64,000 bases of DNA from Citrobacter sp. Cu233 (lineage in GTDB: Bacteria > Pseudomonadota > Gammaproteobacteria > Enterobacterales > Enterobacteriaceae). A program made the position numbers and the translations under genes. The DNA lies in NCBI RefSeq assembly GCF_030332225.1, contig NZ_JAOWIF010000028.1, positions 248,001 through 312,000 on the forward strand. The letters are read 5' to 3'. A model generated the notes under the pieces. The model made no database searches, was not told where the DNA came from, and was given only the letters and a program-made list of their open reading frames with translations. Of the stretch, positions 40,936-50,112 are shown in pieces. Numbering within the stretch: the first letter of the stretch is position 1; every line of letters begins with the position of its first letter.

Positions 40936-42177
40936 TTACTTAGCAGCCTCATTCAGTACGCTATCGAATTTATCAACTGGGCAAAAGCCATTAGCATCAA
41001 TCGGACAACCTTTCAGTTCCAACGTCACACGTTGGGCCGGTGATTTGAGCGTCAGAACCTCCGCATTTCTCAGTTGCTGCGCACTCTGATACACATACTC
41101 AATCTTCATCAGATCGCGATTTGTGTTGCTGTCATGCCAGCGCTGGAAGACAATTTTGCCGCCAATAGGCGTGCGTTCGTTCTGGTCATGGAGCTGATAC
41201 GGTTTAAAATCCAGTGCCGTGAGCAATGAAGCAATGTTCGAGTCATGCCCCACCAGCACCGTAATTTTCGGCGCTTTCGCCCGTTCAGTCACCAACGCAT
41301 TATCGATATATTTGACCAACGGTTTGGCGACATTTTTCGCCACTTCCGCAGAGGTGAACAGGCTGTCCTGATAACCATTTTTCAGCTTCGACAGTACCTT
41401 CCACTGTTGATCAGATGTGATCTCCCCCCAGGCGACCTGATCCATCGGGAAGCCCTCGTAATATTGCAAGGTGAAAGCATCAACCAGCGAATTCCCCACC
41501 TTCAGCGGCCCGGAAACACCTGGCTCCTGCTGATACTTCGCACTGAATGTGTCTTTCGCATCGGTCAGAGAACACTGCTGTTTTTCTTTGCAGGACGGCG
41601 AGTCTTTGTAGTTTGTCATTTGCTCAAGCAGCTGGTAACTCTCGCCGAGCTGCATCTGGCTGCGCTCTTTCTCCATCGCCTGAACAGCCTGCTGACTGAA
41701 TGTCGCAGAATCATCGGTGATCACCGGGTTAAAAGTGGGGTCCATGGTCCCCATTTTTTCCTGATGATGGACCGGAACGTCACACCCCGGGAAAGCCCCC
41801 GTGACAAAAAACTGCGCCGTCGCTACTGTCCGCTGCAGGCTGTTAGCATAGGTGTAAACCGTGCCCGGTGCCGGACATTCACCGGATTTCACCATGCCCT
41901 GTTCTGCCAGCCATTCACGCATGTAATGGCCCATATAAATTTCCAGCACGCCGCCCTTAGTGGTGAGTTGTCCGCCAGGGACATCCCACTCCGGCCACGG
42001 TTTGGGGGTGGACTGCTCGAGAACGCTGCCATTATTGGCTAAAGGTGCACGTAAGTTATGTCGGCTCATCATCAATACTTGCTGAAGCTGATAACCTTCC
42101 GGTGCCGTCTGCGCCTGTGCAGCCGTTGACAGCAATACAGCCCCCGCCACGGCGGTGGCGATTAACGATTTTTTCAT
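40936..42177 (-). CDS. agp: Agp, periplasmic glucose-1-phosphatase
   Basis: 413 residues, E. coli length. Histidine acid phosphatase that releases glucose from glucose-1-phosphate; phytase side activity. The signal peptide ends AQA near 22. The RHG-type catalytic motif appears as [15 protein letters not shown] (His near 40), and the second catalytic block is [11 protein letters not shown] (His-Asp). Disulphide cysteines occur along the chain. In E. coli yccE and then cbpA follow; here ArsR, iron and copper-stress genes are inserted. Confidence 0.97.
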   Translation of the reverse strand: MKKSLIATAVAGAVLLSTAAQAQTAPEGYQLQQVLMMSRHNLRAPLANNGSVLEQSTPKPWPEWDVPGGQLTTKGGVLEIYMGHYMREWLAEQGMVKSGECPAPGTVYTYANSLQRTVATAQFFVTGAFPGCDVPVHHQEKMGTMDPTFNPVITDDSATFSQQAVQAMEKERSQMQLGESYQLLEQMTNYKDSPSCKEKQQCSLTDAKDTFSAKYQQEPGVSGPLKVGNSLVDAFTLQYYEGFPMDQVAWGEITSDQQWKVLSKLKNGYQDSLFTSAEVAKNVAKPLVKYIDNALVTERAKAPKITVLVGHDSNIASLLTALDFKPYQLHDQNERTPIGGKIVFQRWHDSNTNRDLMKIEYVYQSAQQLRNAEVLTLKSPAQRVTLELKGCPIDANGFCPVDKFDSVLNEAAK

Positions 42178-42265
42178 CCCTACGACCTCTTGTTGTTATC
42201 AATCACTACAGAGTGTGACAGATATATGACATTTTTCCGGGAACGCTTTCGCAAAAATGGGGGAT

Positions 42266-42973
42266 CTACCGAGTCGTTTGAATGCCAAACTCCGTCTGAA
42301 GTTTGCGCACGCCAAGTGGGGTAAAGGTGACATGCCGGCTACCTGTCTGCGTTTTAATCCACTTCTGTTCGCTAAACCAGCTCAGCAACGTGGCACCGAG
42401 CACGCCGCCAGGATGATAACGTCGCTCACTCCAGTCCAGACAGCCGCAGCTTATCTTTCGTCGGGTCACACCAGCACAAAGGACAATCCCCATTTCTGCC
42501 AGTTTTTCCTGCCCCAGATCGGTTAGAGTTTCGCCATCCGGTGTTAACCACTGCCGGGCAACCAGGGTATCAAAAAGCCTCACTGCCACTTCGCCCGCAA
42601 GGTGGTCATAGCAGGTTCGCGCATGCCGCAGGTTTATCGGCGTGGTAATTTTTCGTGGCGTTGATGTTGCCCATGCCACCCCCATCAAACGTTCCAGCAG
42701 TTCGGCGATCTCCGTTCCTGCGAGGCGAAAATAACGATGCCGCCCCTGGGCTAACGCCACAACAAATCGTTGTTCGCACAGACGCGCCAGATGCGCACTG
42801 GCCGTCGAGGCTGACACGTCCGCCACCGCGCTAAGTTCGGTTGCGGTCCAGGCGCGCCCATCCATCAAAGCACACAGCATACGCGAACGCGATTTATCCG
42901 CCATCACTGCCGCAGTGAGCGCCATTTGCGACTCCAGTTCACCCTCTTCTTCGTGCAGTATCACCGATGCCAT
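42266..42973 (-). CDS. ArsR-family regulator with C-terminal Cys domain
   Basis: 235 residues. An ArsR winged helix (about 20-95) with ATELSAVADVSASTASAHLARLCEQRFV as recognition region, followed by a conserved C-terminal domain with RHARTCYDHLAGEVAV and CGCLDWSERRYHPGG. The Cys residues may sense metal or oxidant, but the inducer is unknown. ATG 42973 has AGGAGGTGCT directly before it; an upstream in-frame start overlaps the TSUP gene and is not needed. It follows the TSUP permease by 56 bases in the same operon. Confidence 0.85.
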   Translation of the reverse strand: MASVILHEEEGELESQMALTAAVMADKSRSRMLCALMDGRAWTATELSAVADVSASTASAHLARLCEQRFVVALAQGRHRYFRLAGTEIAELLERLMGVAWATSTPRKITTPINLRHARTCYDHLAGEVAVRLFDTLVARQWLTPDGETLTDLGQEKLAEMGIVLCAGVTRRKISCGCLDWSERRYHPGGVLGATLLSWFSEQKWIKTQTGSRHVTFTPLGVRKLQTEFGIQTTR

Positions 42974-43029
42974 AGCACCTCCTTTGGCGTTAACCTTCTG
43001 AATTACGATGGCATGAAACTGGCGTAAAG

Positions 43030-43797
43030 TCACAGCGAGACTGACGCGGCGCGCAGCATCATCTCCACTCCCAGCCCCACCAGGCAGAACAGAAAACAGC
43101 GTTTAAACACCACAGGAGAAATCACTCGCCGCACACGCGTCCCTATCCATTGTCCCAGTAGCGCAGGAAGAATGGCAAAAGCCGATAAGCTCAGCGACTG
43201 AATGGGCAATGCATTGTGCCACCACAGGCCAAGTGCTAACGCCAGCGTCGAAAACGTAAACGAAATGCCAAGCGCCTGCACCAATTCATCCTTTTCAAAG
43301 CCCAAAGACTGGATCCATGGCACGGCGGGCATGACAAATCCCCCCGTTCCCCCCGTCAATAAACCGGTCACAAATCCAACGACAAGGGAAAAGGGTTTTT
43401 CACGCTGCGGGTCCACGGTAATTTTTTTTCCCATCAGCGTCCAGATGGCATAGGCAACCAGAGCTATGCCTAGCGCAAACTGGGTCCGGGTTGTGTCGCC
43501 CCCGGTGATCCAGACACTGGCAAGCAAAGTGGCAATCACCACCGCCAGCAGCATAGGCCACAATCGTTGCAGCAATCGGCCGGTATTACCACCGCCGCCA
43601 AACTGAAACAGATTGCTAATCAGAGAGGGTAACAGCAGCATCGCCGCCGCCGCGACCGGAGAAATCAGCGATCCGAGTATCCCCATCGCCACCGTGGGCA
43701 AACCCATGCCCGTTACGCCTTTCACCATCCCCGCCAACACAAAGGTTGCGGCAATCATTATCACCAGGGAGAAATCATACGCATATACATTGGCCAT
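43030..43797 (-). CDS. TSUP (TauE/SafE)-family permease
   Basis: 255 residues, eight TM helices of the TauE/SafE family, which moves sulphonates, sulphur oxoanions and other organic anions. Repeats of the family fold are seen in VKGVTGMGLPTVAMGILGSL (about 25-44) and VGFVTGLLTGGTGGFVMPAVPW. The substrate is unknown; the partner ArsR regulator suggests control by a sulphur compound or metal. It is first in a two-gene unit with a palindrome 58-73 bases upstream. Confidence 0.88.
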   Translation of the reverse strand: MANVYAYDFSLVIMIAATFVLAGMVKGVTGMGLPTVAMGILGSLISPVAAAAMLLLPSLISNLFQFGGGGNTGRLLQRLWPMLLAVVIATLLASVWITGGDTTRTQFALGIALVAYAIWTLMGKKITVDPQREKPFSLVVGFVTGLLTGGTGGFVMPAVPWIQSLGFEKDELVQALGISFTFSTLALALGLWWHNALPIQSLSLSAFAILPALLGQWIGTRVRRVISPVVFKRCFLFCLVGLGVEMMLRAASVSL

Positions 43798-43854
43798 TCT
43801 TCACTTTCCCGCAATAGAAGATAAGCCAGTTTGTACGCTAATAGTCATGCTTGC

Positions 43855-43870
43855 TTCGTCGGGCGACGAA
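43855..43870. promoter_or_regulatory. Candidate operator palindrome before TSUP-ArsR
   Basis: TTCGTCG-GG-CGACGAA is a perfect 7-bp inverted repeat with a 2-base centre, 58-73 bases before the TSUP start. Its place fits a binding site for the ArsR protein of the same operon. No T run follows, so it is not a clear terminator. Confidence 0.5.
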
Positions 43871-43883
43871 ATATGCCATCCGG

Positions 43884-44372
43884 TTATTCGGAAATAATCA
43901 CTTCGCGACGGATATTACGCACACAATATAAGGTCCCGTCGGTAAGGTACAATTGATGCAAGCACGTGTTATCTGGAATGTTGTGTAAAAGGGAACGCTC
44001 AGTATCAATGAACTCTTTTTGTATCCGGTAATGAACTGCGTCCTCGGTTTCAAAGGAGACATATTCCCGTGTGGTATACGGTTTACTTTTTAATTTCACA
44101 TACACAATATATTGCACAGTACTGAACGTCAGCCCGGTTTTTGCAGCAATCTCTTTCAGATTTAATGGTTCAGAAGACGCATAAAGAGCTTGTACCTGTT
44201 CAATGCGTTTTTGATTGTAAGCCGACACCCGCAGACCGATTTTCAGTCGATACGCCATATTACGCACAACCGTAATATTGGTGCAAAGCATCTGCGCAAT
44301 TTGCTCCGTTGTGAGAACTCCTGCGTTTTCACGCAGCACGGTCAGACTCTCTTCATTCCACCTAAATGCCAT
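43884..44372 (-). CDS. Unknown protein with two helix-turn-helix segments
   Basis: 162 residues. I do not recognise the family. Two HTH-like stretches are visible, LTTEQIAQMLCTNITVVRNM (about 20-39) and LNLKEIAAKTGLTFSTVQYI (about 70-89). The C-terminal third (YVSFETEDAVHYRIQKEF...VRNIRREVIISE) has no known motif. No signal peptide or TM helix. It starts 24 bases after the tlpA-like stop on the same strand, so it may be the last gene of the iron operon, or an independent regulator. Base use is AT-richer than its neighbours. Confidence 0.75.
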   Translation of the reverse strand: MAFRWNEESLTVLRENAGVLTTEQIAQMLCTNITVVRNMAYRLKIGLRVSAYNQKRIEQVQALYASSEPLNLKEIAAKTGLTFSTVQYIVYVKLKSKPYTTREYVSFETEDAVHYRIQKEFIDTERSLLHNIPDNTCLHQLYLTDGTLYCVRNIRREVIISE

Positions 44373-44396
44373 TTAGCGCGTCTCCCTGTATCGCGT

Positions 44397-44882
44397 TTAT
44401 AGGGCTGCCAGACGCGCAAACGTAGCCTCTAACTCAGGCGGTTTCCGCATCCCCTGGTGTAATTCCAGCACGCGACCTTCCCGATCAATCAACACAGAGG
44501 TTGGCGTACCGATGACCTGATAACGCTCCTGGGAAATCTTAAGCTGATCGCGAAGTACCGGATAAGAAACCTGATGTTTCGCCAGTAAGCCATCAATCAT
44601 CACCGTCGCCGGATCGGTATTCACCGCCACGACCACCACCTTATCGCCCCACTTTTTACTCAGCGCTTCCAGCGCGTCCATTTCGGCAAGACAGCCGCCG
44701 CACCCCGCCGACCAAAAGTTAAGATAAACAGCCTTCCCACGCCAGTGTTCAAGCCCGGATTCTCTTCCCTGCATGTCGAACGTTGCCAGCGCCGGGGCTT
44801 GCTGCCCAACCGCCAGTTTCTCTTCTTTACATCCGCTCATCAGAACCAAAACGGCGAGAATTAATACGTTAGTCCAGCGCAT
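44397..44882 (-). CDS. TlpA-like thioredoxin lipoprotein of the iron operon
   Basis: 161 residues. A lipoprotein-like signal ends MSGC (Cys18), then a TlpA/AhpC-type thioredoxin fold with active-site CGGC (61-64) in FWSAGCGGC, and the cis-Pro segment VIGTPTSVLIDREG. Probably anchored in the periplasm. It may reduce or shuttle thiols for the FetMP-linked system; similar thioredoxins lie in the Campylobacter p19 locus. ATG 44882 follows GAGGAGGC, and the start overlaps the ATPase end by 14 bases. Confidence 0.87.
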   Translation of the reverse strand: MRWTNVLILAVLVLMSGCKEEKLAVGQQAPALATFDMQGRESGLEHWRGKAVYLNFWSAGCGGCLAEMDALEALSKKWGDKVVVVAVNTDPATVMIDGLLAKHQVSYPVLRDQLKISQERYQVIGTPTSVLIDREGRVLELHQGMRKPPELEATFARLAAL

Positions 44883-45564
44883 GTTGATTAGCCTCCTCGC
44901 CCTGATATTTGCCATGTTGCAGACGGATAATACGATCGGCAAACAACCCAAGCGCCGGATTATGTGTCACCATCACAATCGTGCGCCCCTGGCGATGCAG
45001 GTCGGTGAGCAGATCCAGTACCCGCTGTTCATTCTCCTCATCGAGGTTACCCGTGGGCTCATCGGCAAAAATCACCGGCGGCTCATTGACCAGCGCCCGG
45101 GCAATGCACACCCGTTGCTGCTCCCCTCCGGAAAGCTGACTCGGCAGGTGCGTCACGCGATGCCCAAGCCCCACCTGTTCCAGAACCTTTCTGGCCGCCG
45201 CTTCATCGACCACGCTGTGGTAGTGCTGTGCCAGCATGATATTCTCCAGCGCGGTTAAAAACGGGATCAGATGAAACTGCTGGAACACCAGCCCTATTTT
45301 TTCAGCGCGAAAACGGCGCCGCCCCTCTTCATCCAGTGCTGCGGCATCAATCCCACCTAAAAACACCTGACCTTCTGTCGCGGTGTCCAGGCAGGTAAGA
45401 ATATTCATCAATGTCGTTTTACCTGAACCAGACGCGCCCATAATAGCGACAAATTCGCCCTGCACGATTTGCAGGTTGATGTCATCTAAGGCGGTAACAT
45501 CGCCGAACCGTTTATATAAATGGCGGGTTTCAATCGCCATTGGTGGGGTCTGCATAACGGACAT
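44869..45564 (-). CDS. ABC ATPase of the FetMP-linked exporter-like system
   Basis: 231 residues, MacB/LolD-type ATPase. Walker [10 protein letters not shown] (near 43-51), signature LSGGEQQR, Walker [15 protein letters not shown], switch His in VMVTHNP. The ATG has AGGAG at about 9 bases. It is in line with two FtsX-type permeases (gap 4 bases upstream), so it energises them. The family acts as a mechanotransmission ABC, not a classic importer. Confidence 0.93.
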   Translation of the reverse strand: MSVMQTPPMAIETRHLYKRFGDVTALDDINLQIVQGEFVAIMGASGSGKTTLMNILTCLDTATEGQVFLGGIDAAALDEEGRRRFRAEKIGLVFQQFHLIPFLTALENIMLAQHYHSVVDEAAARKVLEQVGLGHRVTHLPSQLSGGEQQRVCIARALVNEPPVIFADEPTGNLDEENEQRVLDLLTDLHRQGRTIVMVTHNPALGLFADRIIRLQHGKYQGEEANQHALD

Positions 45565-45568
45565 GGCG

Positions 45569-46699
45569 TTACTCTCCTTTCAACACTTTTGCGGGTTCGA
45601 CACTGACCGCGCGCCGGACCGGAACAATCGCCGCCAGAATGGCGACCAGTAAAGATAACGTCAGGGTGACAGGCAGCACTGGCCAGCGTAGCGAAATTGC
45701 AGCATTGAATACGGTCAGCCCCAGCAATTGGGCCAACAGATACCCTAAGATCCACCCGCAAACCACCGCAGCCAGCGCGATAATGCAGGTTTCCAGGAGA
45801 ATTTGCCGGACAATATCACCGTTGCTGGCACCCAACGCTTTTTGCAGAGCAAACTCACGGGCGCGTTCACCAACAATGGCCATCAGCGTGGTGTTCACAC
45901 ACAAAGAGGACAATGCAAGGATCACCACCGATACCAGCCCCATTAACCCTTTTATCTTATCCAGTACCTGTCCTTCTGAAGCAGAGACTTTCCGTATTGG
46001 ACGGATCTCCAGATCCGGGTATTGAGCCTGCAAGCGGTTAGCATAGTTTTCCACCTGACCGACATCGTTGCTGACACTCATCAGCCCATGGCTAATTTTA
46101 CCGGGCTGATGCAGCCACGCCTGCGCCACGTCAAGACTCACAATCAGCATGTTATCCGTCGCATCACCAGCTTCAACAATGCCTTTAATCTGTAGGTTTT
46201 TACGTTGATTGTGATCCACCAGGGTGATGCTATCGCCCGGCTGGACACTAAGACGTTCCGCCAGTTTGACGCCAATCATCGCATTGCGATCGTCAAAGCT
46301 GACACCAATCCAACTCCCCTGTACCTGCCAGTACGGCACCAGCCTTTGCAAGGATTCAAACCACACGCCGACAATGACCACCTTCTCCAGTTCAGTGCGC
46401 GCCATACCGTATAGCCATGGGCTGGCTCCGTGAACCAGACCTTGTGGTGCCTGATCCAGAATGGTCTGCAACTCTTGCTGTGTCATGCTGGAGCCGTGGC
46501 CTGGCCCGATGTAGAAATTCGCGCCAAAGGTACGCAATTCTTCACTCATTTTGGTATTGATGTCGAACCACACCGCAGATAGCGCGGTCACGATGGTCGC
46601 CCCCACCATCAATGCGGCAAATACCACGCTAACCCGCTGAAAGCGCAGACGCAGCGCCCGCCATACTAATAGCCAGAGCATTGTGCGTTTAGCGGCCAT
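45569..46699 (-). CDS. FtsX-type ABC permease (second)
   Basis: 376 residues. MacB-like plan: TM1 near the N-terminus (VSVVFAALMVGATIVTALSA), large periplasmic loop, three C-terminal TM helices and PVRRAVSVEPAKVLKGE at the end. ATG 46699 has GGAGG at 6 bases; the frame is open to 46756, but that would run into the preceding permease. It overlaps the upstream permease end by 11 bases. It pairs with the other permease to form a heterodimer (inference). Confidence 0.92.
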   Translation of the reverse strand: MAAKRTMLWLLVWRALRLRFQRVSVVFAALMVGATIVTALSAVWFDINTKMSEELRTFGANFYIGPGHGSSMTQQELQTILDQAPQGLVHGASPWLYGMARTELEKVVIVGVWFESLQRLVPYWQVQGSWIGVSFDDRNAMIGVKLAERLSVQPGDSITLVDHNQRKNLQIKGIVEAGDATDNMLIVSLDVAQAWLHQPGKISHGLMSVSNDVGQVENYANRLQAQYPDLEIRPIRKVSASEGQVLDKIKGLMGLVSVVILALSSLCVNTTLMAIVGERAREFALQKALGASNGDIVRQILLETCIIALAAVVCGWILGYLLAQLLGLTVFNAAISLRWPVLPVTLTLSLLVAILAAIVPVRRAVSVEPAKVLKGE

Positions 46700-47972
46700 A
46701 CAGCACCTCCACAGGATACAGACGAGCAATGCGCCGAGCCGGGAACCAGGTGCCAATCAGGGCAATAAGTACCGCAATCACCAATACACAGGGCACGACA
46801 ATCCAGGCAAAATTCAATGGCGCATCAAATAGCATCAAGCCAATCGCTTTCGCCATTCCCCATCCGGCTACGCATCCCAACGCCCCTCCGGCCAGTCCAC
46901 TGGAAGCCGCTTCAAGATAGAACAACAGCATGATTTGCCACTGATGTGCTCCAAGCGCCTTCATCAGGCCGATCTCTTTAGCGCGTTCCATAATGGTGCT
47001 GGTCATCAGTGACGCAATCCCCATTGCCGAAGCTGCCAGTGCTGCGACGGTTACAACCCCCATCAGCAACTGAATTTTATCGATAACGACACCTTCAGAT
47101 GCGGCAACCTGCCACACAGGACGGACTTCTGCCCCGGAAATAGCCTCCTCCAGTTGATGCGCAATAGACGAGACATAGGCCGTGCAGTACCAAAGGTCGT
47201 ACTCTTCAGCATTCAATGCATCGAGATTTTCACGCGCCCGGCGCGAAAGCTCGTTTTCCGGCACCGTCAACGCCGAGACGCGAATGGCCTGCACTTTGCC
47301 TGGTAAACCGAGAAGCGTTTGCACCGTGCTCAACGGCATAACCAGTTGGTTATCTTCATCCCCACCGCTGGAGAGGATTCCGCTGACTGTCACGGTCAAT
47401 GTTGTTTTACCGTTACGTATTACCAGTTGATCGCCCGGCTTCCAGCCCGTTTGTCGTGCCAGGGCATGTCCCACCAGAGTTTGAGGGGCATCGCCTGCGG
47501 GCTCCTGCGGCCAGTCGCCAGTAACCTGCCAGAACGGGCTCACTGTTTTCTGCCCCGTCTCAAACCCTTCTTCATCTGGAATATCCACCGGCTGGCTGAA
47601 GAAGGTGCCAAGAATACGTACCTCTTTGCCATCAACGTCGACTTCACCACCGAGCATAGGGGCAAAGCCGACAATGTTGTTACGCCAGAAGATATCCTTA
47701 ATGTTTGGCAGTTCCGCTTCATCAAGGAAATCCTGCCCCGATAGTGGGTTACTGTTTTCACTGAAAAGCGCAGGCAACGCCGCCTGCCCGGCGGGTTCAA
47801 TCAAAATATTGGCACCGTAAGACTTCAGCTCTCTGGACATTTTATCGCCAATATCAATCGACACCGCCAGCAGTGCAGAGATCAGGCTGGATGCGAGAAA
47901 TACCGTCACAATAGCCAGTCCCTTGCGCCGGAGATTGCGCCCCCAGGATTGTCGTAACATTCGCCACAGCAT
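46689..47972 (-). CDS. FtsX-type ABC permease (first)
   Basis: 427 residues. Same plan as its neighbour, with TM1 (GLAIVTVFLASSLISALLAV), a periplasmic domain with LGGEVDVDGKEVRI and NGKTTLTVTVSGIL, and ALGAHQWQIMLLFYLEA before the last helices; ends FPARRIARLYPVEVLYGR. GGAGGAG lies 7 bases before ATG. The gap to the upstream DUF2318 gene is 2 bases. It is one of a pair of permeases found with P19-FTR1 in several genera. Confidence 0.92.
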   Translation of the reverse strand: MLWRMLRQSWGRNLRRKGLAIVTVFLASSLISALLAVSIDIGDKMSRELKSYGANILIEPAGQAALPALFSENSNPLSGQDFLDEAELPNIKDIFWRNNIVGFAPMLGGEVDVDGKEVRILGTFFSQPVDIPDEEGFETGQKTVSPFWQVTGDWPQEPAGDAPQTLVGHALARQTGWKPGDQLVIRNGKTTLTVTVSGILSSGGDEDNQLVMPLSTVQTLLGLPGKVQAIRVSALTVPENELSRRARENLDALNAEEYDLWYCTAYVSSIAHQLEEAISGAEVRPVWQVAASEGVVIDKIQLLMGVVTVAALAASAMGIASLMTSTIMERAKEIGLMKALGAHQWQIMLLFYLEAASSGLAGGALGCVAGWGMAKAIGLMLFDAPLNFAWIVVPCVLVIAVLIALIGTWFPARRIARLYPVEVLYGR

Positions 47973-47974
47973 TG

Positions 47975-49354
47975 TTACTCCTCCCTCAGTTCGGCAGGTA
48001 CGTACTGTTCCGGAGTGTTACGAAAGCGGTCATAGTTTGCTTCAGACGAGAAGAACCAGGTTTTGCCACCATAGCTGTATTTGTAGTCAGCCGAGGTATT
48101 CGTCAACCGGGAACCATCAACCGGATCGGTCACATTAATGGTCATGACCGTCGAGAAGTAATTCACGCCCGCTGCCAGCTCTTTACCCGGGATCACCAGC
48201 TCTTTCTCATCATTACGCCAGTTTTCAATCGGCACCGGGTTACAACCGCCAGGTTTACCAATCGAAGGAATGAAAATGTGTACCCCGCAGGCCACGCAGA
48301 TAACCTGATTCCCTTCCATCACGTAGCCCTGATCGCCACAAAGCAGACAGGCGTCAAAAACCACGCCCAAACGCAATTTGTCGGGATAGCGGTTAATCAC
48401 GAAAAAACGTACAGCTTTACCGTCGTCTGCCACCCAGACAAAGCGGTGCAACTTGCCATCACGGAGTTGTTCTATCGGCAGATGTACCATGCCATCGCTG
48501 GCAAGTTGTACCGGAACGGCTTCTGATAACTGCGGCGGCTGAGATGCGACTTTTTCCCACCACAGTTGTCCGGCGATCACAACCACCGCACATCCCAGCG
48601 TCACCAGCCAGAGACGGAACGCATTTCGACGATGCGCCAGTGCCAGTCGATGAGCAATCGGCTCATCGGTTTCACGCGTCAGGCGGATAGCACGCAGCAG
48701 CGCCGGTACCCAGCACAGCGCCAGAACAAGCAATAGAGCAGCTCCCAACCAGTTATATAACGCCGCGTTGTTTGTCACTTTGGCCACGAAGCTCAATAGC
48801 GATTTTGCCAGCGGTAGCACCTGCAGCTTCATTAACAACAGCAGCAGATTGCCGCTTAATGGCAGCCAAATCATGACCATCAGGATCAGTGTTAACGGCC
48901 AGTAGAGCCCGCGAATACGCCGTAACAGCATGGCGCAAAGCACTCCCGCCAGGCAGAGGATCGCAAAAGCCAATAGCACTGCCGTCAGATTCAGCAGCAG
49001 GTCGGTATTTAGCACATGGGTACTGGTTAATCCGCCTAGGTTAGGATCCAGCGCCCAGTGTCGAGCAGCGCCAAACACCAGGATACCCTGCCACAGGTAG
49101 CGAATGCGGTTTGATACCCACCAGAAGCTCAACACAAACAACAGCGTGATCATCACTTCGGTGCCGACCAGCAGCAATTGCACCGGCTGCGTGCCACGGA
49201 GTGTGAGTCCCACCAGCACGCCAACGATCAAGCCTGTGAATAAGGTCCAGACGAGTGGGCGTAAAGAAGGAGGATCGTTGCGACTCCACAGAACCCCGGA
49301 GAGCAGCGCAATGCAGAAAAAAACCTGTAGCGTCGTGACAAAAAAATAACTCAT
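47975..49354 (-). CDS. DUF2318 Fe-S-type membrane protein
   Basis: 459 residues. About eight TM helices in the first 275 residues, then a periplasmic or luminal DUF2318 domain with two CxxC pairs (DACLLCGDQGY and VICVACGVHIF) and a GGCNPVP motif near 335-375. The last part (ADYKYSYGGKTWFFSS, YDRFRNTPEQYVP) is YHS-like, a metal-binding theme. It is the membrane redox component seen in FetMP/P19 loci (Cj1660 in Campylobacter). It may reduce or chaperone iron. Start at 49354 gives MSYFFVTTLQVFFCIALL. Confidence 0.88.
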   Translation of the reverse strand: MSYFFVTTLQVFFCIALLSGVLWSRNDPPSLRPLVWTLFTGLIVGVLVGLTLRGTQPVQLLLVGTEVMITLLFVLSFWWVSNRIRYLWQGILVFGAARHWALDPNLGGLTSTHVLNTDLLLNLTAVLLAFAILCLAGVLCAMLLRRIRGLYWPLTLILMVMIWLPLSGNLLLLLMKLQVLPLAKSLLSFVAKVTNNAALYNWLGAALLLVLALCWVPALLRAIRLTRETDEPIAHRLALAHRRNAFRLWLVTLGCAVVVIAGQLWWEKVASQPPQLSEAVPVQLASDGMVHLPIEQLRDGKLHRFVWVADDGKAVRFFVINRYPDKLRLGVVFDACLLCGDQGYVMEGNQVICVACGVHIFIPSIGKPGGCNPVPIENWRNDEKELVIPGKELAAGVNYFSTVMTINVTDPVDGSRLTNTSADYKYSYGGKTWFFSSEANYDRFRNTPEQYVPAELREE

Positions 49355-49555
49355 AACATCGACTCTGTACGGCGGATTGAATGATGTAACTATCCAGGTA
49401 CATCGATAATGTAGAGCCTGCCCATCAAACGTTCAGGCTTGCGGTCAGTTGGGAGATGAGCAGCGCAGAACAAACCGTGGGTACATGTCGTACTTAGGGA
49501 TGTGAGCACTGCCCGGTCCAAAATGGCAAATAAAGCAGCCTGATGGGAAAAGCGC

Positions 49556-50083
49556 TTAGTTCAGGCCAACGTATTTAAATTCATAGCTCACATCAAATGG
49601 CTTCCACCAGCGACCAACGCCCGTATCACTGTCTGTGTGACGGTGCATACCTGCTTTTGACGGTGGTTCGATGTGATAGGTCACTTTGTAGTTACCCACA
49701 CCCATCATTTTGATGTTCGCGCCGTAGTGAGGACCATCGCTGGCGACCATCGGCATGAAGGTACCTTCTTGTTTTTCACCTGTATCACTGTTAATTAAGG
49801 TGTAACTGATGGTCAGATAAGGGATCCATTCGCCTGCGCCAAAACCATTTTTACTGCCTTCCACTGCGTGAATATCCGCCTCAAGGTGAATATCGGCTTT
49901 TGCTGCCGGTAACCCCATGCCGCGCGGCTCCATATCGATCGGCTGCAGATAGACAGCAGCCAGTTCCATTTCATTCATGGTGACAGGCTCGCCTGCCGGA
50001 TACTCCTTAAAGGCAAACGCAGCCGGAGCAGTGAAAATACTGGCCATCACTGCACTGGCAATCAGGGTTTTCTTCATGGTCAT
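49556..50083 (-). CDS. fetP: FetP (P19/Tpd family), periplasmic iron-binding protein
   Basis: 175 residues. The signal peptide MTMKKTLIASAVMASIFTAP ends near AFAF. The P19 fold has the Met/His-rich ligands in MELAAVYLQPIDMEPRGMG, ADIHLEADIHAVEG and HIEPPSKAGMHRHTD. P19 binds Cu and Fe and helps the FTR1 permease. I placed the start at 50083, where AGAGG lies 9 bases upstream; MKK two codons later is also possible. It follows fetM by 29 bases. Confidence 0.94.
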   Translation of the reverse strand: MTMKKTLIASAVMASIFTAPAAFAFKEYPAGEPVTMNEMELAAVYLQPIDMEPRGMGLPAAKADIHLEADIHAVEGSKNGFGAGEWIPYLTISYTLINSDTGEKQEGTFMPMVASDGPHYGANIKMMGVGNYKVTYHIEPPSKAGMHRHTDSDTGVGRWWKPFDVSYEFKYVGLN

Positions 50084-50112
50084 CAGACATATCCTCTCGT
50101 CTTAAATAACAG

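Noticed and set aside
43798-43883. Palindrome as terminator of the iron operon
   Set aside because: TTCGTCG/CGACGAA has no T run on the minus strand, so I prefer the operator reading.
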